Positions 16,959 through 26,995 are shown, counted from the first letter of the stretch. The stretch is DNA of 64,000 bases from Betaproteobacteria bacterium (GCA_013298695.1 JAAFIS010000006.1:1-64000); one strand, 5' to 3'. Numbers and translations are program-made. Notes: generated by a model from the letters alone, not told the origin.

Positions 16959-19589
16959 CTAGCCGCCTAGTTTCGTGAGCAACGCGCGGGCTTCCGCCTT
17001 TTGCGTTTCGTCGCCATCATGGATCACTTCGCGGAGAATTTCACGGGCACCCTCTTGGTCGCCCATCTCTTCGTAAGCACGTGCGAGATCAAGCTTGGTT
17101 GCCGCGTCATGCCACTGGCCATCAAGAATCGAAGGCGTTGGCTCCATCGTGCCCGAGCGATTCGCATCAAACGAGAGATCGAGCATTTCAGGACGCATCG
17201 CCGGGCCAACCGTGCCCAGATTCGTAGGCGTTGCCGTCGAGAAATCGGTGAAGTCCATGCTCGACTCAGGCAGTTGCCCGGTCGATGTCGCTTTTTTCAG
17301 CGACGCTTCGAGATCGGCCAGATCGTCTTCCAGCGATTTCTTGCCCGATCCGCTCGATGGTTTGATCGTTGGGATCACCGTGGGCACCGGCTTATCGATG
17401 GTTTTGTCGATGCTGCTCGGTGCAGTCATCGTCATGCCTTCGAGTACGAAGTCCAGAGCTGGACTTTCTGCTGGTGGCGCAGGTTTAGCAGCACCCTTTA
17501 GGTTTGTAGGCGTAGGATCAACGAAGAAATCCTTAACTTCGTTGCTCGCGCTTGCGGCGCCTGCGGCAACAATGCCCGCACCCGCGGCTAAAGCCGCGCC
17601 TCCCGCTCCGAAGGCGCTAGAAGATGCGGCTTTCGCGTTACCTGCGGCTGCGCTTACTGATGCTGCCGCGTTCGACGCGAGCGCATGACCTGGCAAGTGC
17701 GCGGCGGCAATCTCAGAGAGACGCGCGGTGTACTCGCCGCCGCGCTCCATTTTTGCGACGTCGGCCGACCACTTGTCGAAGCCTTCCATGTTGCCTTGGG
17801 TAGCCGCCATTTCCGCGAGCTTTGTCGCGACGTCTGCGCGTTGCGGATCGCGTGCCAGTGCCTCGCGAAGAATTTCCTCGGCTTGCGCTTCGCGACCGTA
17901 GGCGATGTAGACCTCGGCTTCAGCGACCGGATCGACTTCACCTGCGTCGATGGTGCCCATGCCCGAGCGGCTAAATTGGCTTGCAATCGGCGCGTCGTTT
18001 GTTTTCACGACGCCGAGCCCTGACGTTCCAAAAACGGTATCAGGGTTCACCGTGTTTACGACCGGCTCGCTCATTTTCGAGTCAACACCCATCGAGCCGC
18101 TTGATTTGCGGCGGCGAGACCAAACCAGTCCACCGATGCCAAGCAATACTGCGCCGAGCGCACCCAGCGGAACTGCCGGGTTCTCCATCAGCGTGTCGAC
18201 GAAGCTGGGCTCCGCAGCCACTGGTGCTGTGGCCACTTTAGGTGCGACTGGAGGTGGAGGCGGCGGCGTAACCGGCGCTGGTGGTGGTGGTGGCGGCGCG
18301 ATTGGCGCAGGCGCGGGGGGTGGGGGTGGCGGAGAGATCGGCGCGGGGGCTGGCGGTGGCGGTGCGACCGGAGCCGGTGCTGGAGGCGGCGCGACAATCG
18401 GCGCAGGTGCCGGTGCTGCGGCCACCGCTACAGGCGGCGCTGAGGGCTTAGCTGATTCTTGCGCTTTCTTTTGCGCGTCCGCCATCGTTTGGCTCTTGAG
18501 CGCGAGCGCCTTCTCTAAATTTTCTTTCGTTTTCGCAAGCTCAGCGGCACGCGATTGCTCTTCTTTAAGCGCTTTTCCAGCGGCGACTGAGTTTTCGGCG
18601 GTCGCGTTTTTGGTGCGCTCGCCCTGCGAAAGCTTTAGCTTGTCAGACGCACTCGTGCCGGAGGCGGAGTCCGCTACGGCTCCGGAAACCTTGCCGCTGG
18701 CTCGAGCCTGAGCGCTGTCAGACGAAACGGTTGGAACATTTTCCGACACGCGCCCCACGTAGCTTCGCCAACTCGCCGTTTGAGCCTTAACTTCGCTCGT
18801 CGCGTCAGACTGCGCGACTGCGCCAGCTTCCGATGCCGTTGGCAAACTCAATGATGCTCCGGCGCGCAGGCGGTTAATGTTGCCGCCTATGAAAGCACCT
18901 GGATTCGCACGCTGAATGGCGATCATGAGTTGCTCGATGCTGACATCGGGCGCACGATTCCTAGAGGCGATGCTGAATAACGTGTCGCCGCCTTTAACGG
19001 TGTAGCTTCCGGCACTCGCACTCGACGACGAACTTGGGGCGCTGGCCATGGGCTTCGAAGGCGGAGCCGGCACCTGCCGCACAACTGGCGCAGGCGCTTG
19101 AGTCGACGACATACTTGGGGCCGGCGCGATAGGCGCAGTGACCGTGGCGCGTGAGGCATTATTCGCCTCAACCGATTGCGGCTGAGCGCTACCGGCCGGG
19201 TCGAGTAAGACGACGTATTCACGCACCAGACGCCCGGTGTTGGAATTTACCTCGACCAGCAGGTCAAGATAAGGATCATTCACGGCCTGATTCGACGTCA
19301 GCCGCAAGAAAGGCTGGCCGTTGGCACGGCGAAGCGTTTGCACCCGAATGGTTTGCAGAACGCCCTGGTATTCAACGTTTGCGGCGCGATACGCATTCGG
19401 ATTGGCAATACTTGCACGTATTGAATCGAAATCGTCCCCCGGCGCAATACTTAGATCAACCTCGGCGACGAACGGCTGCCCAAGCGCCGTTGTCACGTTT
19501 AATCGACCCAACCCCAGTGCGCTCGTGTCCGTCGTTGCGATCAATCCGGCCAGAGCAAGTGAAATAACTATTGGTTTTTGGCGAAGCAT
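16959..19589 (-). CDS. fimV: FimV/HubP family LysM membrane protein
   Basis: A polar-organiser and type IV pilus/twitching-associated protein family. I start at 19589 (MLRQKPIV), because GAGGG precedes it and a signal peptide follows directly. The in-frame upstream ATG adds 33 residues unlike the family. The 876-aa protein shows: an N-terminal FimV domain (about 24-135); a LysM peptidoglycan-binding domain (about 195-250, YTVKGGDTLFSIA); a short coiled-coil (about 345-385); a Pro/Ala repeat region (about 390-455); a membrane helix (about 478-496, VPLGALGAVLLGIGG); an acidic, Ala-rich cytoplasmic part; and the C-terminal FimV TPR-like motif (LDLARAYEEMGDQEGAREIL). In many relatives asd lies just upstream; it is not present here. 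Confidence 0.93.
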   Translation of the reverse strand: MLRQKPIVISLALAGLIATTDTSALGLGRLNVTTALGQPFVAEVDLSIAPGDDFDSIRASIANPNAYRAANVEYQGVLQTIRVQTLRRANGQPFLRLTSNQAVNDPYLDLLVEVNSNTGRLVREYVVLLDPAGSAQPQSVEANNASRATVTAPIAPAPSMSSTQAPAPVVRQVPAPPSKPMASAPSSSSSASAGSYTVKGGDTLFSIASRNRAPDVSIEQLMIAIQRANPGAFIGGNINRLRAGASLSLPTASEAGAVAQSDATSEVKAQTASWRSYVGRVSENVPTVSSDSAQARASGKVSGAVADSASGTSASDKLKLSQGERTKNATAENSVAAGKALKEEQSRAAELAKTKENLEKALALKSQTMADAQKKAQESAKPSAPPVAVAAAPAPAPIVAPPPAPAPVAPPPPAPAPISPPPPPPAPAPIAPPPPPPAPVTPPPPPPVAPKVATAPVAAEPSFVDTLMENPAVPLGALGAVLLGIGGLVWSRRRKSSGSMGVDSKMSEPVVNTVNPDTVFGTSGLGVVKTNDAPIASQFSRSGMGTIDAGEVDPVAEAEVYIAYGREAQAEEILREALARDPQRADVATKLAEMAATQGNMEGFDKWSADVAKMERGGEYTARLSEIAAAHLPGHALASNAAASVSAAAGNAKAASSSAFGAGGAALAAGAGIVAAGAASASNEVKDFFVDPTPTNLKGAAKPAPPAESPALDFVLEGMTMTAPSSIDKTIDKPVPTVIPTIKPSSGSGKKSLEDDLADLEASLKKATSTGQLPESSMDFTDFSTATPTNLGTVGPAMRPEMLDLSFDANRSGTMEPTPSILDGQWHDAATKLDLARAYEEMGDQEGAREILREVIHDGDETQKAEARALLTKLGG

Positions 19590-19722
19590 GCCGCCCTCGA
19601 ATGCGGAAATAACAGGAAGAAAAATAACATCATGGAGTTGCCGCTGCAAGCTAAGAATTAACTTTAAGTATTTTCGAAGCGAGTACACACTAACAAATCG
19701 ATCTGAAAGATCGCCAGCGCCC

Positions 19723-19803
19723 CCACATGTTGTGGTCGCTGGATGCTACTACCACCACATGTTGTAGCGCTAGCGCATGACGCACGCATGTAGGCGTCCT
19801 ACA
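19723..19803. repeat. Short direct repeats and palindrome upstream of fimV
   Basis: CCACATGTTGTGGTCGCT (19723-19740) is followed by a near copy CCACATGTTGTAGCGCT (19755-19771), a 32-bp pitch. A perfect TGTAGG-CGT-CCTACA palindrome lies at 19789-19803. The block is in the fimV-leuB gap, about 135 bp upstream of the fimV start. It could be regulatory or a degenerate GTAG-headed REP. Confidence 0.5.
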
Positions 19804-19859
19804 ACACATTTGTCTTAACCAAGCGAGTATCGAGCGCGCCCAACTCGCCAAAAATCGGC

Positions 19860-20924
19860 CTAAAGTGCGCCCACAATGGCGTCGCCCATCTCGATAGTTC
19901 CGATAATTGGCTCGCCGAATTGCGCGATATCGCCGGTGCGTTTGCCAGACGCGAGCACTTTGCGCACTGCGCCTTCAATGCGATCTGCGAGATCGTTTCG
20001 ATTGAACGTGTAGCGCATCATCATCGCGAGCGAGAGGATCGTTGCAATCGGATTGGCTTTGTTTTGTCCGGCGATGTCAGGCGCTGAACCGTGAATCGGT
20101 TCATACAAACCTTTTTTGTTGGCATCGAGCGAAGCCGAAGGCAGCATTCCAATCGAGCCCGCGAGCATCGAGGCTTCGTCAGAGAGGATATCGCCGAAGA
20201 TATTGCCCGTCACGATCACATCGAACTGCTTCGGTGCTCGCACCAGCTGCATCGCGGCGTTGTCAACATACATATGTGAGAGCTGCACTTCGGGATACAA
20301 CTTGCCCATTTCAGTGACGACTTCGCGCCACAAGATCGAGGTGTCGAGCACGTTGGCTTTGTCAACGCTGCATAATTTTTTATTGCGCTTCATCGCGGTT
20401 TCGAAGCCAACGCGTGCGATGCGCTCCACTTCGCTACGTGCGTAATGCATCGTGTCGAAGCCTTCGTCTTCGCCCGCTGCGTTAGTACGACGACCGCGCG
20501 GCTGACCGAAATAAATGTCACCGGTTAGTTCGCGAATGATCATGATGTCGAGACCGGCGACGACTTCCGGTTTCAGCGAAGATGACGCTGCGAGTTCGGG
20601 ATACAGAATCGCGGGACGCAAGTTAGCGAAAAGCGACAAATCTTTCCGAATCGCAAGCAATCCTTGCTCGGGGCGCACGGCACGCGGCAGCGTGTCGTAT
20701 TTCGGCCCGCCGACGCAGCCAAGCAGAATCGCATCAGCTTCGCGCGCTTGTTGTTGCGTTTCTGGCGGATACGGATGGCCATGCTTGTCGTACGCTGCGC
20801 CTCCTAGCACACCAAACGAAAGCGCAATTTCACCGGGCGAAGATTGTATTTTTTCTAATACTCGAACAGCTTGAGAAACGATCTCTGAGCCGATACCGTC
20901 GCCGGGAAGAATAAGTATTTTCAT
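19860..20924 (-). CDS. leuB: 3-Isopropylmalate dehydrogenase
   Basis: NAD-dependent oxidative decarboxylation of 3-isopropylmalate in leucine synthesis. The 354-aa protein has the family start [14 protein letters not shown], the [13 protein letters not shown] substrate loop, the DxxSMLAGS-type metal-binding segment ([21 protein letters not shown]) and the [18 protein letters not shown] nucleotide-binding region. It lies downstream of leuC, the entericidin-like gene and leuD. A 170-bp gap with a REP-like doublet separates it from leuD. The usual downstream neighbour asd is missing, and fimV follows directly. Confidence 0.97.
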   Translation of the reverse strand: MKILILPGDGIGSEIVSQAVRVLEKIQSSPGEIALSFGVLGGAAYDKHGHPYPPETQQQAREADAILLGCVGGPKYDTLPRAVRPEQGLLAIRKDLSLFANLRPAILYPELAASSSLKPEVVAGLDIMIIRELTGDIYFGQPRGRRTNAAGEDEGFDTMHYARSEVERIARVGFETAMKRNKKLCSVDKANVLDTSILWREVVTEMGKLYPEVQLSHMYVDNAAMQLVRAPKQFDVIVTGNIFGDILSDEASMLAGSIGMLPSASLDANKKGLYEPIHGSAPDIAGQNKANPIATILSLAMMMRYTFNRNDLADRIEGAVRKVLASGKRTGDIAQFGEPIIGTIEMGDAIVGAL

Positions 20925-20976
20925 TTTTTAACTCGATCAGGTCGTGCGTAGTTTTGGGTCGTAAATTGTTTACTGC

Positions 20977-21076
20977 GTCATCCCGGCAAAGGCCGGGACC
21001 CATGGCTGAAGTCGCTAACGCGCCAATCAAAGAATTCCTGTTCCGAGCAATGGATTCCGGCCTTCGCCCGGATGAC
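20977..21076. repeat. REP-like inverted doublet between leuD and leuB
   Basis: Left arm GTCATCCCGGCAAAGGCCGG and right arm ending CCTTCGCCCGGATGAC are imperfect inverted copies about 100 bp across. They belong to the same broad GTCATCCCxGC class as the elements at 13796 and 23359, but with a different stem sequence. Confidence 0.75.
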
Positions 21077-21094
21077 GCGGAAAGCAAACAATGC

Positions 21095-21733
21095 TTATTG
21101 CAGCCAAGGCTGCGCCGCGTGATGCTTGCTTTCGAACGCGTGAATTTGATCGGAATGTTTAAGTGTGAGCGAAATATCGTCCCACCCGTTGAGGATTCGT
21201 TCGCGACGACCCGCCGCGATCTCAAACCGAAACGCGTACGAATCATCAGCCGCACGCACCGCTTGTTGCTCAAGATCGACCGTGAGTTTGAATCCCGGAA
21301 ACGCAGCGCAATCAGCGAACAAGCGATCCATCTTCGCATCATCAAGGCGAATCACCACGAGACCGTTGTTCAGCGAATTGCTATAAAAAATATCGCCGAA
21401 TGACGGCGCAATTACCACGCGAAATCCGTTTTGTAGCAACGCCCATGGCGCATGTTCACGCGACGATCCGCAACCGAAATTTTGTCGCGCGAGCAAAATC
21501 GTCGCGCCCTGATAGCGCGGCTCGTTCAGTACGAACTGCGAATTGAGCGGACGCTTGGAATTGTCGATTCCAGGTTGACCGACGTCTAGATAGCGCCATT
21601 CATCGAAGCAATTCGGACCGTAGCCGGAGCGTTTGATCGATTTCAAAAACTGCTTCGGAATGATCGCGTCGGTATCGACATTCGCGCGATCCAGCGGCGC
21701 GACCAACCCCGTATGAACAACAAACTGATCCAT
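21095..21733 (-). CDS. leuD: 3-Isopropylmalate dehydratase small subunit
   Basis: Small (swivelling) subunit of isopropylmalate isomerase, which works with LeuC to convert 2- to 3-isopropylmalate. The family motifs are present: [16 protein letters not shown] near the N-terminus and [15 protein letters not shown] in the middle. At 212 aa the length is normal. The C-terminal ~15 residues after [10 protein letters not shown] ([15 protein letters not shown]) are usual for betaproteobacterial LeuD. The start codon directly abuts the stop of the entericidin-like gene (no gap), so translation coupling is likely. Confidence 0.97.
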   Translation of the reverse strand: MDQFVVHTGLVAPLDRANVDTDAIIPKQFLKSIKRSGYGPNCFDEWRYLDVGQPGIDNSKRPLNSQFVLNEPRYQGATILLARQNFGCGSSREHAPWALLQNGFRVVIAPSFGDIFYSNSLNNGLVVIRLDDAKMDRLFADCAAFPGFKLTVDLEQQAVRAADDSYAFRFEIAAGRRERILNGWDDISLTLKHSDQIHAFESKHHAAQPWLQ

Positions 21734-21865
21734 TTATTTTTTCTTACTCGCGTCTTCGATTTTTTCACCGGCTTTCTGAACGTCTTTGCCGATGCCCTGC
21801 ATCGTGTTGCAACCAGCCGCCGTGATTGTGAACATCGCTAACAAAATGAGAGAAAGTTTTTTCAT
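21734..21865 (-). CDS. Entericidin A/B-like small lipoprotein
   Basis: A 43-aa protein starting MKKLSLILLAMFTITAAGCN. The hydrophobic signal ends in a lipobox TAAGC, predicting cleavage before Cys19 and lipidation. The mature peptide is short, glycine-containing and amphipathic (NTMQGIGKDVQKAGEKI) with a Lys-rich end, which matches the entericidin family. E. coli EcnA/EcnB act as an antidote/bacteriolytic pair, but most family members are of unknown role. A gene of this type between leuC and leuD is common in betaproteobacteria, and the placement supports the call. It ends exactly one base before the leuD start. Confidence 0.9.
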   Translation of the reverse strand: MKKLSLILLAMFTITAAGCNTMQGIGKDVQKAGEKIEDASKKK

Positions 21866-21904
21866 TGCATCACTCCAATTCAAACAAGTTTTCTTTGGCG
21901 CAGA

Positions 21905-23311
21905 TTACGCCATCCTACGAACGTCAACAAAATGCCCCGCAATACCCGCAGCAGCGGCCATCGCCGGGCTCACCAGATGCGTTCTTCCACCCGCGCCTTG
22001 TCGGCCTTCGAAGTTTCGATTCGAGGTGGAAGCACATCGTTCCCCGGGTTCGAGGCGATCATCGTTCATCGCAAGGCACATCGAGCAACCGGGTTCGCGC
22101 CATTCGAATCCTGCGGCCACAAAAATCTTGTCGAGCCCTTCGCGTTCGGCCTGCTCTTTAACGAGCCCCGAGCCCGGAACAACCATCGCGAGTTTTACGT
22201 TCTCCGCGCGACGACGCCCTTTCACCACTGCGGCCGCTGCGCGCAAATCTTCGATGCGCGAATTGGTGCACGAACCGATGAACACTTTATCGATTTTGAT
22301 TTGATCGAGTGGTGTATTCGGCGTTAAGCCCATGTACTGTAGTGCGCGCTCTATGCCTTCGCGTCGTGTCGAATCCTTTTCCTTTTCAGGATCGGGGACG
22401 CGACCATCCACTGGCAACACCATCTCGGGTGACGTGCCCCAGGTGACGTACGGAATCAATTCGTTGGCGTTCAACACGACGGTGTGATCAAACGTCGCGC
22501 CGTCATCGCTTTTTAGTGTGCGCCAGTGTTTCACTGCCGCGTCCCAGACGTCGCCTTTCGGTGCGAACGCGCGACCGTTGACATACGTCTCAGTCACTTC
22601 GTCATACGCAACCATGCCGGCGCGTGCACCCGCTTCAATCGCCATGTTGCAAATGGTCATGCGCCCTTCCATCGAGAGCGCCCGAATTGCCTCGCCACCG
22701 AATTCAATCGCGAAACCGGTGCCGCCCGCCGTGCCGATTTTTCCAATGATCGCAAGCACCAAATCTTTCGCAGTAACGCCGGTCGGTAAACGACCATCAC
22801 AGCGCACGAGCATCGATTTCGATTTCTTCTGCGGCAAACATTGCGTGGCCATCACATGCTCCACCTCGCTGGTGCCGATACCGAATGCAAGTGCGGCAAA
22901 TGCACCATGCGTCGACGTGTGCGAATCGCCGCACACGACGGTCATACCGGGCAGCGTCGCGCCCTGTTCTGGTCCAACAACATGCACGATACCGCGGCGC
23001 ATGTCGCCAATGCGGAAGTAGGTCAACGAATGTTCACGCGCATTGGCGTCGAGCGTTTCCACTTGCACGCGCGATACGGGATCGGTGATCGTGGTGAAGC
23101 CGGGTGTCGTTGGTGTGTTGTGATCGGGCATTGCGACCATCGATTGACGACGCCACGGCTGACGGTTGGCGAGTTTCAAACCTTCGAACGCCTGCGGGCT
23201 CGTGACTTCGTGCACCAGATGACGATCAATGTAGAGCAGCGCCGAGCCATCGTCCTCATGGCGAACCACGTGCGAATCGAAGAGTTTGTCGTAGAGGGTG
23301 CGAGCGGTCAT
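21905..23311 (-). CDS. leuC: 3-Isopropylmalate dehydratase large subunit
   Basis: Aconitase-family catalytic subunit of isopropylmalate isomerase carrying a [4Fe-4S] cluster. Cluster-ligand segments are visible: IGSCTNSR for the first Cys and GCSMCLAMN for the other two. The substrate-region motifs [16 protein letters not shown] and [14 protein letters not shown] are intact. At 468 aa the length matches the LeuC1-type enzyme. It is the first gene of the leuC-ecn-leuD-leuB group. I see no obvious leucine-rich leader peptide or attenuator between it and plsB; the gap is mostly a REP-like doublet. Confidence 0.97.
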   Translation of the reverse strand: MTARTLYDKLFDSHVVRHEDDGSALLYIDRHLVHEVTSPQAFEGLKLANRQPWRRQSMVAMPDHNTPTTPGFTTITDPVSRVQVETLDANAREHSLTYFRIGDMRRGIVHVVGPEQGATLPGMTVVCGDSHTSTHGAFAALAFGIGTSEVEHVMATQCLPQKKSKSMLVRCDGRLPTGVTAKDLVLAIIGKIGTAGGTGFAIEFGGEAIRALSMEGRMTICNMAIEAGARAGMVAYDEVTETYVNGRAFAPKGDVWDAAVKHWRTLKSDDGATFDHTVVLNANELIPYVTWGTSPEMVLPVDGRVPDPEKEKDSTRREGIERALQYMGLTPNTPLDQIKIDKVFIGSCTNSRIEDLRAAAAVVKGRRRAENVKLAMVVPGSGLVKEQAEREGLDKIFVAAGFEWREPGCSMCLAMNDDRLEPGERCASTSNRNFEGRQGAGGRTHLVSPAMAAAAGIAGHFVDVRRMA

Positions 23312-23358
23312 ATTAGTTGTCGGTTTTCTTGGGCTTAACGTGTGGACTCATCAAGCCT

Positions 23359-23464
23359 GTCATCCCCGCGAAGGCGGGGACCCAGTCCCGGAAATTTTTA
23401 AAATTCAACCGCACAGCGTTCATTCAAGCGTCTCCGTCTGGGTCCCCGCCTTCGCGGGGATGAC
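23359..23464. repeat. Perfect REP-like inverted doublet, leuC/plsB
   Basis: The two 27-bp arms (23359-23385, beginning GTCATCCCCGCGAAGGCG, and 23438-23464) are perfect inverted copies separated by about 52 bp. This is the best-preserved member of the GTCATCCCCGCG class in the window and therefore probably the most recent insertion. Confidence 0.88.
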
Positions 23465-23495
23465 AAAAGCGGAATTTGAAATGCAACTCGCAATT

Positions 23496-26024
23496 TTAAT
23501 TGACGACCGTCGCAGGCGTCTCTCGCACCCGCGCGGCCCTCAACACCGCCGCCCTCGTATCCGGCGGCAGTAAAAACGATGCATCATTTGCGCGCATCAC
23601 CAACGCCTGCTCGTAATGCACGCTCTGCGCGGAATCAAGTTTCACGAGATCAGCATTTAGGAGTGCATCAAACGCACTCTTAAACTGCGATTTGTCGCTA
23701 AATTCCGGGGCGTTGAACACGTGCGTCATCGCAAGATGTTGCGCGGCTTGTTGTGAAAGCGATTCAATAGCCTCGCGCGAGCGGGTGCCAGCGGGTTCGC
23801 GCACGACGATCGCGAGCATCAGCGCGTGGCGCGTGAGCGTAGGGCGCATGATCGCGGCGAGGGTTTCGAGTTGCAGCGCGCCGTCGGTGCCTGCTGCCGA
23901 GGCGGAAATCACGCTTGCGTCGCCATGCTCAGCTTGCAGCCAATTGTCGTCGAGCATCGCGGCGAGCGTTGCGTCAAAGGGCGCGAATACGTCGCTTTCA
24001 GTCGACCAAGGCGGCAAAAAAAGTTCGAACGAGAGCAGCGCGTAGAGTTCGCGCGAGAGTGCCGCGAGCTTGCCGCGCCCGAGCGTGCCGTGTTGAACGA
24101 TCAAGCAGGCGATGAGCCCAGGCAGCGCAAAACAGTGCAACACGTTGTTGCGGAAATACGTAAGCGATACGGCTTCGACTTCTTTCGCGATTGCCACGTT
24201 TCCGAACGCGTGAGATCGTTTTTCGATGTAACCTAACTTTTCGCAATATTCAATCGCTTGCCCAGCGTTATTGGGCGTTAAATACAATTCTTGAATAATT
24301 TGCGTGCGTGGCACCAATCGTTTCAGGTGCTCAATCGTTGTTGCCAGCTGCGTGACGTCCGCAGCGTGCCGCGGCGTGGCGAGCAGCGCGGTGGAGACGA
24401 GCGACACTGGATTCACATGCGCCGCGCCGTTGATCCGCTCCGCGATGCGACGAGACAATTCGGTAAGCGTATTGCGGCGAAGCGATTTGTCTTCGAGCCA
24501 GCTCGCGAAAGTTGGGCTGCCCACTTCATCGAGCAGCTCATGCAATAGGATCGGACGCGCAAAAGTGACGCCGACGCGACCGTATTTTTGCTTGCGCATA
24601 TCGAGCGCCGCCATCGCGAGCCCCCAGAGCGATTCTTTTTTCTTCGCCGCACCGGAAAGCTCTTGCGTATAGCTGCCGCCTTCAATCAATTTTTCATAGC
24701 CAACATACACCGGAACAAAGGCGAGCGGTCGATCATGTTCACGCAAAAAACTCTGCACCGTCATCGAAATTAAGCCCGCTTTCGGCGGCAACATACGCCC
24801 CGTGCGCGAGCGACCACCTTCGACAAAGTACTCCACCGGAAAGCCGCGCTTCAACACTTCATGTACGTACGCGCTGAACACCTCCTGATACAGCTCATCA
24901 TCTTTGAACGAACGCCGCAAAAAGAATGCGCCGCCCCCGCGCAAAATCCGCCCGACAATCGGCAAATTCAAGTTGGCGCCCGCCGCAATATGCGGAATCG
25001 TGAGCCCCGCTTCTCGCACAACGTATGACAGCAACAAGTAATCGATGTGGCTTCGATGACACGGCACGTAAACGATCGTGTGATCTTTAGCGAGCGTATG
25101 CAATTGATCCGCGCCGCGCACTTCAACGCCGTCGTAAATCCGATTCCACACGCTTTTCAAGATTCGCGCAAACGTGCGCACTATCGGATATGAGTAGTCC
25201 GCAGCGATTTCCCGCACGATTTTTTCAGCGCGCGCTTCCACTTTGTATTCGCTCGTTTTCTTCGCGTTGACTTCAGCAGAGATCGCGTTCTTCACGCGCG
25301 GCTCGCGCAGAATCGCCTCCATCAAAATCCGGCGATGCGAGAGATCCGGGCCAATAGCAGCTTCGCGTTCGTTTCTGAAACGTGTGCGCAAGATGCGGGC
25401 AATCCGCCGCTCCACGCGATCGTTGGTGAGCCCTTCACTGTGCGCCGCAATGAGCGTTGCCTTCAAGGAAATGGCTTCGCCAAACTTAACGATCACATCG
25501 TTACGGAAAAAAATAATCGCGAGCAACTTGCGTAGCCGCGAACGACCGCCCCAGCCTTCCGCAGCCCAGATGCGCAGCCAGCGCATGCGCGTCGCCGAAT
25601 TGGTAGCGCTTTCTTCGCGCTCCGGAGTGCGCCCCCAGAACACACTCACCGGCACCAAGTGCACATCATCGAGTGTGTTTGCATTCACTCGATCAACGAT
25701 TCGACTCAAGCGCTCAGGCATTGCGCGCAGTTTGCCGCCGGGTCGCAGAAACATCGAATCGCGCAAGTAGAAATAGGCAATTCGATCCGTCGCCTCCATG
25801 CCCGGAATAGGCGCATGCGACAGCGGCAGCGCGAGCCGCCGCGTGAGCGAATCGAGCATCGCTCGGTCAGTAATTGAGGGCCGCGCAAGCACGTAGCACG
25901 TCGGTTTCGTCGCATCAATGGCAAGCGGCTGCGGAAACACCTGCGCGCGCACCCAACCATCAAACGCTTTGCGCACAAGCGTCGAAAACCACCGACTTGG
26001 CGAGAACAACACGGATTCGCTCAT
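23496..26024 (-). CDS. plsB: Glycerol-3-phosphate 1-O-acyltransferase
   Basis: Membrane-associated enzyme that acylates position 1 of sn-glycerol 3-phosphate, the first step of phospholipid synthesis. The acyltransferase blocks are present in order: HRSHIDYLLLSY (HX4D catalytic), GGGAFFLRRSF, YFVEGGRSRTGRMLPPKAG and FVPVYVGYEKLIEG. The 842-aa length is slightly longer than E. coli PlsB (about 807). The C-terminal region is poorly conserved, ending ARVRETPATVVN. The stop overlaps the miaA start region (ATGA, 4 bp), with miaA next upstream, so they are probably co-transcribed. A single GCCCAGC-GTT-ATTGGGC palindrome lies inside at 24260-24276. plsY at 50.5 kb belongs to the alternative acyl-phosphate route. 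Confidence 0.95.
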   Translation of the reverse strand: MSESVLFSPSRWFSTLVRKAFDGWVRAQVFPQPLAIDATKPTCYVLARPSITDRAMLDSLTRRLALPLSHAPIPGMEATDRIAYFYLRDSMFLRPGGKLRAMPERLSRIVDRVNANTLDDVHLVPVSVFWGRTPEREESATNSATRMRWLRIWAAEGWGGRSRLRKLLAIIFFRNDVIVKFGEAISLKATLIAAHSEGLTNDRVERRIARILRTRFRNEREAAIGPDLSHRRILMEAILREPRVKNAISAEVNAKKTSEYKVEARAEKIVREIAADYSYPIVRTFARILKSVWNRIYDGVEVRGADQLHTLAKDHTIVYVPCHRSHIDYLLLSYVVREAGLTIPHIAAGANLNLPIVGRILRGGGAFFLRRSFKDDELYQEVFSAYVHEVLKRGFPVEYFVEGGRSRTGRMLPPKAGLISMTVQSFLREHDRPLAFVPVYVGYEKLIEGGSYTQELSGAAKKKESLWGLAMAALDMRKQKYGRVGVTFARPILLHELLDEVGSPTFASWLEDKSLRRNTLTELSRRIAERINGAAHVNPVSLVSTALLATPRHAADVTQLATTIEHLKRLVPRTQIIQELYLTPNNAGQAIEYCEKLGYIEKRSHAFGNVAIAKEVEAVSLTYFRNNVLHCFALPGLIACLIVQHGTLGRGKLAALSRELYALLSFELFLPPWSTESDVFAPFDATLAAMLDDNWLQAEHGDASVISASAAGTDGALQLETLAAIMRPTLTRHALMLAIVVREPAGTRSREAIESLSQQAAQHLAMTHVFNAPEFSDKSQFKSAFDALLNADLVKLDSAQSVHYEQALVMRANDASFLLPPDTRAAVLRAARVRETPATVVN
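24260..24276. repeat. Single copy of the GCCCAAT palindrome in plsB
   Basis: GCCCAGC-GTT-ATTGGGC lies within plsB codons. No partner is recognisable 67 bp to either side (centres 24201 and 24335 checked). It is either an orphan half of the pair element or chance. Confidence 0.5.
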
Positions 26025-26968
26025 GTGTTTAATTTCGCAGCGGAAATCGCGCGTTCAATCAACCGTGATGCGTATTCGGTTGCGTCAGGCGCATCACAAC
26101 AAACGATATCGCCTGGCAAACTTTTCAGCCACGTGAGTTGCCGCTTTGCGAGCTGACGCGTCGCAAATAGTGCGCGATCAAACATTTCTTTTTCTGGCGC
26201 GCGACCTTCAAGCACATCGATCACTTGACGATATCCGACGCAGCGCATCGCAGGCATTTCAGCTTTGAGTTCATAGCGCATTCTGAGCGATTTCACTTCA
26301 TCGACAAAACCGCCGTCAAACATGTCGCGCAACCGCTGCTCACATCGCGCATGCAGCCAGGCGCGATCCTGCGGCAGCCACCGAATTACAAAGTGAACAA
26401 CGTTCTTTAACGCCCAATTTCTTTGGGATTGCATGCTCGAAATTGGTTTTCCCGTTTGTAGCCAAACTTCATAGGCACGCCCAATGCGCTGGGCATCTGT
26501 TGCTGGAAGCCGGGATGCCGTAGCCGGATCGACTCGCGCGAGCTCCGCGTGCAAAGCTTCGATGCCATCACGACGAATTCGCGCATTCACGTCCTCACGA
26601 ATCGCGTCATCCGTCGGCGGCACATCGCTCATACCAACCAGCAACGCGTTCGCGTAGAGCATCGTCCCGCCGACCAACAGCGGCATGCGCCCGCGCGATT
26701 GAATATCGCGAATCGCCAGCATCGCGTCGATTAAAAATTGCGCAACGGAATAGCGCTCGGTCGGCGCGATCAAGTCGATTAAATGATGCGGCACGCGTGC
26801 GCGTTCGGAGGCGCTCGGCTTCGCAGTGCCGATGTTCATGTCGCGATACACGAGCGCGGAATCGATGCTCACGATCTCGGCGTTGAAGCGTTCGGCGAGC
26901 GCGAGCGCAGCGCTGCTTTTGCCGCTGGCAGTGGGGCCGATCAACAAAACCACCGGAGAAGACGTCAT
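26021..26968 (-). CDS. miaA: tRNA dimethylallyltransferase
   Basis: Transfers the dimethylallyl group from DMAPP to N6 of A37 in tRNAs reading UNN codons. The P-loop LIGPTASGKSSAAL is at residues ~9-22, followed by DSALVYRDMNIGTAKPS, the R..PHHLIDL segment, LLVGGTMLY and DAQRIGRAYEV. The 315-aa length is normal. The order plsB-miaA, then a repeat and mutL, keeps the common mutL-miaA pairing. Residues about 158-186 are encoded by a stretch that also forms a 67-bp-spaced palindrome pair (26412-26495). The protein sequence there looks ordinary for the family. Confidence 0.96.
   Translation of the reverse strand: MTSSPVVLLIGPTASGKSSAALALAERFNAEIVSIDSALVYRDMNIGTAKPSASERARVPHHLIDLIAPTERYSVAQFLIDAMLAIRDIQSRGRMPLLVGGTMLYANALLVGMSDVPPTDDAIREDVNARIRRDGIEALHAELARVDPATASRLPATDAQRIGRAYEVWLQTGKPISSMQSQRNWALKNVVHFVIRWLPQDRAWLHARCEQRLRDMFDGGFVDEVKSLRMRYELKAEMPAMRCVGYRQVIDVLEGRAPEKEMFDRALFATRQLAKRQLTWLKSLPGDIVCCDAPDATEYASRLIERAISAAKLNT
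26412..26495. repeat. 67-bp-spaced palindrome pair inside miaA (copy J)
   Basis: Palindrome 1 (26412-26428) is GCCCAAT-TTC-TTTGGGA and palindrome 2 begins GCCCAAT-GCG-CTGGGC (26479-26494). Centres 26420 and 26487 are 67 bp apart, with a 50-bp spacer. The second palindrome encodes the conserved DAQRIGRA region of MiaA, so the site was not created by an insertion. Confidence 0.65.
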
Positions 26969-26995
26969 GCGAACCTAGATCGCACGCCGCCGATG

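Noticed and set aside
17950-18711. Long frame antisense to fimV, Gly/Ala-rich
   Set aside because: It is the complement of the Pro/Ala-rich low-complexity region of fimV, an artefact of skewed codon use.
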